This document shows, piece after piece, positions 60,889 through 64,000 of a stretch of 64,000 bases of DNA; the first letter of the stretch is position 1, and each line of letters begins with the position of its first letter. This stretch comes from Streptomyces pseudovenezuelae (GTDB taxonomy: Bacteria; Actinomycetota; Actinomycetes; Streptomycetales; Streptomycetaceae). The position numbers were made by a program, and so were the translations under genes. The notes under the pieces were generated by a model that was not told the DNA's origin, made no database searches, and saw only the letters and a list, made by a program, of their open reading frames with translations. Where the stretch lies: contig NZ_KQ948147.1 of NCBI RefSeq assembly GCF_001513955.1, positions 817,499-881,498 on the forward strand, given 5' to 3'.

Positions 60889-61242
60889 TCATCTGCGCAA
60901 CGTCCGAGCCCAATCAGCCGGCACCCGCCCCGCAGGGCCGGGCGCCGGCTGAGACTCGGGATGACTCACCGGCGCGGCCAGCTCCGGCCCCGCCTCGAAC
61001 ATCTCGTTCGTCTCGAAGTTCCAGAACCACTCCTCACCCGGCTCGAAACTCTGCACCAGAGGATGCCCGGAATCCCGGAAGTGCCCCGTCGCGTGCTGGC
61101 CGGGCGAGGAGTCGCAGCACCCCACGTGCCCGCACTGCGCACACCGCCGCAGATGGAACCACCAGCCACCGGCGGCGTCGCACTCCACGCACCCGTCCCC
61201 GCTGGGCGGCACGCTCGGGTCGATGCCCTTGATGTCGGTCAT
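60889..61242 (-). CDS. UBP-type zinc finger protein
   Basis: A 117-residue protein dominated by a UBP (ZnF-UBP/BUZ) domain: zinc ligands C18, C21, C34, C37, C42, H50, H54 and H60 in the order CVEC...CAQCGHVGCC...QHATGHFRDSGH, then SFEPGEEWFWNFETNEMF. In eukaryotes this fold binds the free C-terminus of ubiquitin; its bacterial partner is unknown. The ATG overlaps the kinase stop (ATGA). Confidence 0.9.
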   Translation of the reverse strand: MTDIKGIDPSVPPSGDGCVECDAAGGWWFHLRRCAQCGHVGCCDSSPGQHATGHFRDSGHPLVQSFEPGEEWFWNFETNEMFEAGPELAAPVSHPESQPAPGPAGRVPADWARTLRR

Positions 61243-62696
61243 TCCGGCTCCTCGGTCGTGTCGTTGTCCACGGCGGTCAGGGGAAGCAGCACCTGGAAGC
61301 GGGTGTCGCCGGGCGACGACTCCACCTGGAGGGTCCCGTGGTGCTTGTTGACCACGATCCGCCAGGAGATGTCGAGCCCGAGGCCGGTCCCCTCGCCCAC
61401 GGGCTTGGTGGTGAAGAAGGGATCGAAGATCCGCCCCCGGATGTCCGGCGGCACCCCGGGCCCGGTGTCCTTGAACTCCACCAGCAGCCGGTCGTGTTCG
61501 AGCGCGGTCCGGACGGTCAACGTCCCTTCCTCGCCGATGCTGTTGATGGCCTGCACCGCGTTGTCGATCAGGTTCGTCCACACCTGGTTGAGCTCGGCGG
61601 GGTAGGCCGGGATCCTCGGCAGGGTCCGGTCGTACTCCTTGACGACCTTGATCTGCCGCCCGATCTTCCCCGACAGCATCAGCAGCGTGCTGTCGAGGAG
61701 TTCGTGCACGTCGGCCACCTGGTAGGGCGCCCGGTCCAGCTGGGAGTACTGCTTGGCCGCGTCGACGAGGTGCGAGATCCGGGCCGTGGAGTCGTTGATC
61801 TCGTCCATCAGCAGCTCGGTCTCGACGGTGTAGTTGAGCCAGCCGATCGCGTTGGGCAGCATCTCCTCGCCCACGGTCGCCGCGACCTGGTCGAGCCAGT
61901 CCACGTCGAGGCCGCCCTGCACGAAGGTGGGCGCGATCCGCCAGCCCTCCTGGATGCCGTGGTCGTCGAGCCAGTCGGCGAGGGTGTCCTCCCGGTCGGA
62001 CGCCTCCAGCGGGCTCAGCACGGGTGCCTTGGCGACGCGTTCGGCGGTGCGCTCCTGGATGTCGATGAGGTTCGACATGACCTCGGGGGAGTAGGAGGCC
62101 TGGGCGATGATGCCGAGCTTGTGCCGCATCTTGCCCACCCGCTCGCGCAGCGTCGCCGTGGCCCGTACCGCCGCCGCGGCGGGATTGTTGAGCTCGTGGG
62201 TGAGACCGGCGGACAACGAGCCGAGCGCCAGCAGCCGTTCCCGCTGCCCGATGGCCCGCTGGGTGTTCTTCGAACCGAAGAAGAGCCCCTCCAGCAGATG
62301 GACCGCCATCGGGAACCATTCCTGCATGAAGGCCGAGAACGTCTCCGCGGGCAGCACGAAGAACCGCGAGGGCTCGGTGACCCGCATGGAGCCGTTGTAC
62401 GTCTGCTGCACCCGGTCACCGAGGTACGCCTGCATGGACCCCGCGTAGACCCCGGGCTGCGAGGTGCGGTTGATCTCGACGTCGTCGCCGCCGACCCGGC
62501 GGGAGAGCACGACCGTGCCCTCGATCATCACGTAGAAGCAGGTGGCGGGTTCACCCTCGGTGTACACGGGTCCGGGTTCGAACCGCTCCACCCGGCCCGC
62601 GCTGCACAGCTGCCCGAGCTGCTCGGGGGCGAGCTTCTCGAACAGGAACAGCGACCCGATCTCCGCGGGGCTGCACGGCATCAACCGCCCGCTCAC
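61239..62696 (-). CDS. Cyclic-nucleotide-domain sensor histidine kinase
   Basis: A 485-residue soluble protein: Crp-like cNMP-binding domain (about 15-135), HisKA-like region GSLSAGLTHELNNPAAAAVRA, long helical middle and GHKL ATPase (N-box NQVWTNLIDNAVQAI, DTGPGVPPD, GTGLGL). The GTG start at 62696 overlaps the flavoprotein stop (GTGA), which sets the start; the ATG at 62681 is an alternative. It may sense a nucleotide or redox state passed from the flavoprotein. No response regulator is adjacent. Confidence 0.88.
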   Translation of the reverse strand: MSGRLMPCSPAEIGSLFLFEKLAPEQLGQLCSAGRVERFEPGPVYTEGEPATCFYVMIEGTVVLSRRVGGDDVEINRTSQPGVYAGSMQAYLGDRVQQTYNGSMRVTEPSRFFVLPAETFSAFMQEWFPMAVHLLEGLFFGSKNTQRAIGQRERLLALGSLSAGLTHELNNPAAAAVRATATLRERVGKMRHKLGIIAQASYSPEVMSNLIDIQERTAERVAKAPVLSPLEASDREDTLADWLDDHGIQEGWRIAPTFVQGGLDVDWLDQVAATVGEEMLPNAIGWLNYTVETELLMDEINDSTARISHLVDAAKQYSQLDRAPYQVADVHELLDSTLLMLSGKIGRQIKVVKEYDRTLPRIPAYPAELNQVWTNLIDNAVQAINSIGEEGTLTVRTALEHDRLLVEFKDTGPGVPPDIRGRIFDPFFTTKPVGEGTGLGLDISWRIVVNKHHGTLQVESSPGDTRFQVLLPLTAVDNDTTEEPE

Positions 62697-64000
62697 GACT
62701 GCTCCAGATACCGGTGGACGAGCATCACGGCCATGGCTCCCTCTCCGACTGCGGACGCGACCCGTTTCGCGGACTCGGCGCGCGCGTCGCCCGCGACGAA
62801 CACGCCGGGAATGTTGGTCTCCAGGTGGTACGGCGGCCGGTCCAGCTCCCAGTTGGCCGGCGGCCGCCCGTCCGGGGTGAGGTCGGGCCCGGCCAGGATG
62901 AACCCGTGCTCGTCGCGCAGCACGGTGCCGTCCAGCCAGCCGGTCAGCGGGGCCGCGCCGATGAACACGAACATCCACTGCGCGTCGACCAGTTCGGTCT
63001 CCCCGGTCTCGGTGTCGCGCAGGGTCAGCTGCTCCAGGTGGTCGGAGCCGTGCGCGGACTCGACGACGGTGCGCGGGCGGACCGAGATGTTGGGCGCCTC
63101 CTCGATCTGCTGGATCAGGTAGTGCGACATCGACGCGGCGAGGTCGGGGCCGCGCACCAGCAGGGTCACCGACTTGGCGCCCCGGGACAGGTACATGGCC
63201 GCCTGCCCCGCCGAGTTGGCGCCGCCGACGATGTAGATGTCCTGGCCCTGGCAGGAGGCGGCCTCGGTCAGCGCCGACCCGTAGTACACCCCGCACCCGG
63301 TCAGGTCCGTGCAGCCCGGCGCCTCCAGCTGCCGGTAGGACACACCGGTCGCCAGGATCACGCTGTGCGCGGCCACCGCCGACCCGTCCGAGAAGCGCAC
63401 GGTGCGGGCCGCGCCGTTGACCTCCAGGCCCGCCACCTCACGGGCGGTGAGGATCTCGGCCCCGAACTTCGTCGCCTGCCGGCGGGCCCGGTCGGTGAGC
63501 TGAGCACCGGACACACCGTCGGGGAAGCCCAGGTAGTTCTCGATCCGCGAGCTCTGTCCGGCCTGCCCGCCGGTCGCCGAGCGCTCCACGAGCACGGTCC
63601 GCAGCCCCTCCGAGGCCCCGTACACCGCCGCGCCGAGCCCGGCCGGGCCGCCGCCGATGACGACGAGGTCGTAGAAGTCGGCGGTCGGGGTGGTGGCGAG
63701 GCCCACGTGGGCGGCCAGATCGGGGGCCTCCGGCTCGACCAGGGGAGTGCCGTCCGGGGTGATCACCACCGGCAGCCGCTGCCCGTCCTGGCCCGCGGCG
63801 GCCAGCAGCCGCCGCCCCTCGGGCTCGTCCGTGGAGTACCAGCGGTACGGCACCTGGTTGCGGGCCAGGAACTCCCGCACGTCCGAGGAGCGCGCCGACC
63901 AGCGGTGTCCGATCACCTTGGTGGCGGGCACCGGCCGGTAGTCGCTGCAGCGCCAGGCCTCCAGGAGGTCGTCGAGGACCGGGTAGAGCTTCTCCTCGGG
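62693..64000 (-). CDS. TrxB-like FAD oxidoreductase (5' end beyond window)
   Basis: At least 436 codons; the frame runs off the right edge (…PEEKLYPVLDDLLEAWRCSDYRPVPATKVIGHRWS). An N-terminal segment with a glutaredoxin-like look (REFLARNQVPYRWYSTDE...PVVITPDG) precedes a thioredoxin-reductase-like module: FAD motif VIGGGPAGLGAAVY, NADPH motif IVGGANSAGQAAMYL and ATNIPGVFVAGDAR-type ending LETNIPGVFVAGDARAESAKR. The redox CxxC of TrxB is absent (GCGVYYGSALTEAASCQGQ). First gene of the triad. Confidence 0.9.
   Translation of the reverse strand, partial: PEEKLYPVLDDLLEAWRCSDYRPVPATKVIGHRWSARSSDVREFLARNQVPYRWYSTDEPEGRRLLAAAGQDGQRLPVVITPDGTPLVEPEAPDLAAHVGLATTPTADFYDLVVIGGGPAGLGAAVYGASEGLRTVLVERSATGGQAGQSSRIENYLGFPDGVSGAQLTDRARRQATKFGAEILTAREVAGLEVNGAARTVRFSDGSAVAAHSVILATGVSYRQLEAPGCTDLTGCGVYYGSALTEAASCQGQDIYIVGGANSAGQAAMYLSRGAKSVTLLVRGPDLAASMSHYLIQQIEEAPNISVRPRTVVESAHGSDHLEQLTLRDTETGETELVDAQWMFVFIGAAPLTGWLDGTVLRDEHGFILAGPDLTPDGRPPANWELDRPPYHLETNIPGVFVAGDARAESAKRVASAVGEGAMAVMLVHRYLEQS

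Noticed and set aside
61239..63296. 685-codon version of the sensor kinase
   Set aside because: The extra 200 codons overlap the flavoprotein gene out of frame. The GTGA junction at 62693-62696 gives the natural start.

Overview
The window is 64 kb of very GC-rich actinobacterial chromosome, almost certainly from a Streptomyces. The evidence is third-position GC bias, TAT-exported enzymes, an SsgA-like sporulation protein, a melC1-melC2 tyrosinase pair, a popR/clpP3/clpP4 locus, F420- and mycothiol-type enzyme families, a streptophobe/DUF6777 pair, and TTA (bldA-type) codons in two genes. There is no rRNA, tRNA, CRISPR array or transposase. The content looks like an accessory, arm-type stretch: many small regulatory units and stand-alone enzymes rather than one large cluster.

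Layout. 0.2-8 kb: dienelactone hydrolase, VOC protein, adenosine deaminase, DinB protein, exported carotenoid oxygenase, a LysR regulator divergent from an aldo/keto reductase, and DUF1905 and SnoaL-like proteins. 8-14 kb: a TTA-containing unknown gene, then a three-gene unit of FHA-ABC exporter, SH3-like protein and Ser/Thr kinase (kinase tail and 3' flank tandemly duplicated), then streptophobe and DUF6777 membrane proteins. 15-17 kb: an RsbW-like ATP-binding protein and a SigB/SigF-type sigma factor, both behind SigB-type promoter matches. 17-20 kb: methyltransferase, PopR and clpP3-clpP4. 20-29 kb: epoxide hydrolase, VOC proteins, SGNH lipoprotein, an OmpR response regulator with a hybrid histidine kinase, a STAS protein, a truncated geranyl-diphosphate-methyltransferase-like relic, a methyltransferase/TetR divergon and RNase HI. 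29-38 kb: SRPBCC protein, tyrosinase with its cofactor protein, FAD monooxygenase, a TetR-controlled DHA2 exporter, a cholesterol-oxidase-like flavoenzyme, an aldo/keto reductase and two small membrane proteins. 38-48 kb: SsgA-like protein, a large hypothetical, an F420-type LLM oxidoreductase, a serine hydrolase, a predicted pseudokinase, a Thr/Ser dehydratase, a TPR protein/polyprenyl synthase pair and an AIM24 protein. 48-58 kb: a TerD-CAP-CAP fusion, an exported serine hydrolase and a ROK-regulated glycan operon (GH27, GH95, SGNH esterase). 58-64 kb: a LuxR-type LAL regulator, then a coupled three-gene unit of TrxB-like flavoprotein (5' end outside the window), cyclic-nucleotide-domain sensor kinase and UBP-type zinc finger.

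How the parts work together. Several loci carry cis-elements that match their own regulators: a near-perfect PopR dyad upstream of clpP3 and another upstream of popR; a 39-bp perfect inverted repeat between a TetR gene and its divergent methyltransferase; paired GTGAAT-N4-ATTCAC operators before the exporter-tetR operon; and SigB-type boxes before the sigma factor, the RsbW-like gene and the ssgA-like gene. At nine genes a -10-like hexamer lies 6-7 nt before the start codon, which predicts leaderless mRNAs. The loci that look least described are the flavoprotein/sensor-kinase/UBP-finger triad, the TPR/polyprenyl-synthase pair with a TTA codon, a ClpP4-type subunit without its catalytic histidine, and the FHA-ABC/SH3/kinase unit.
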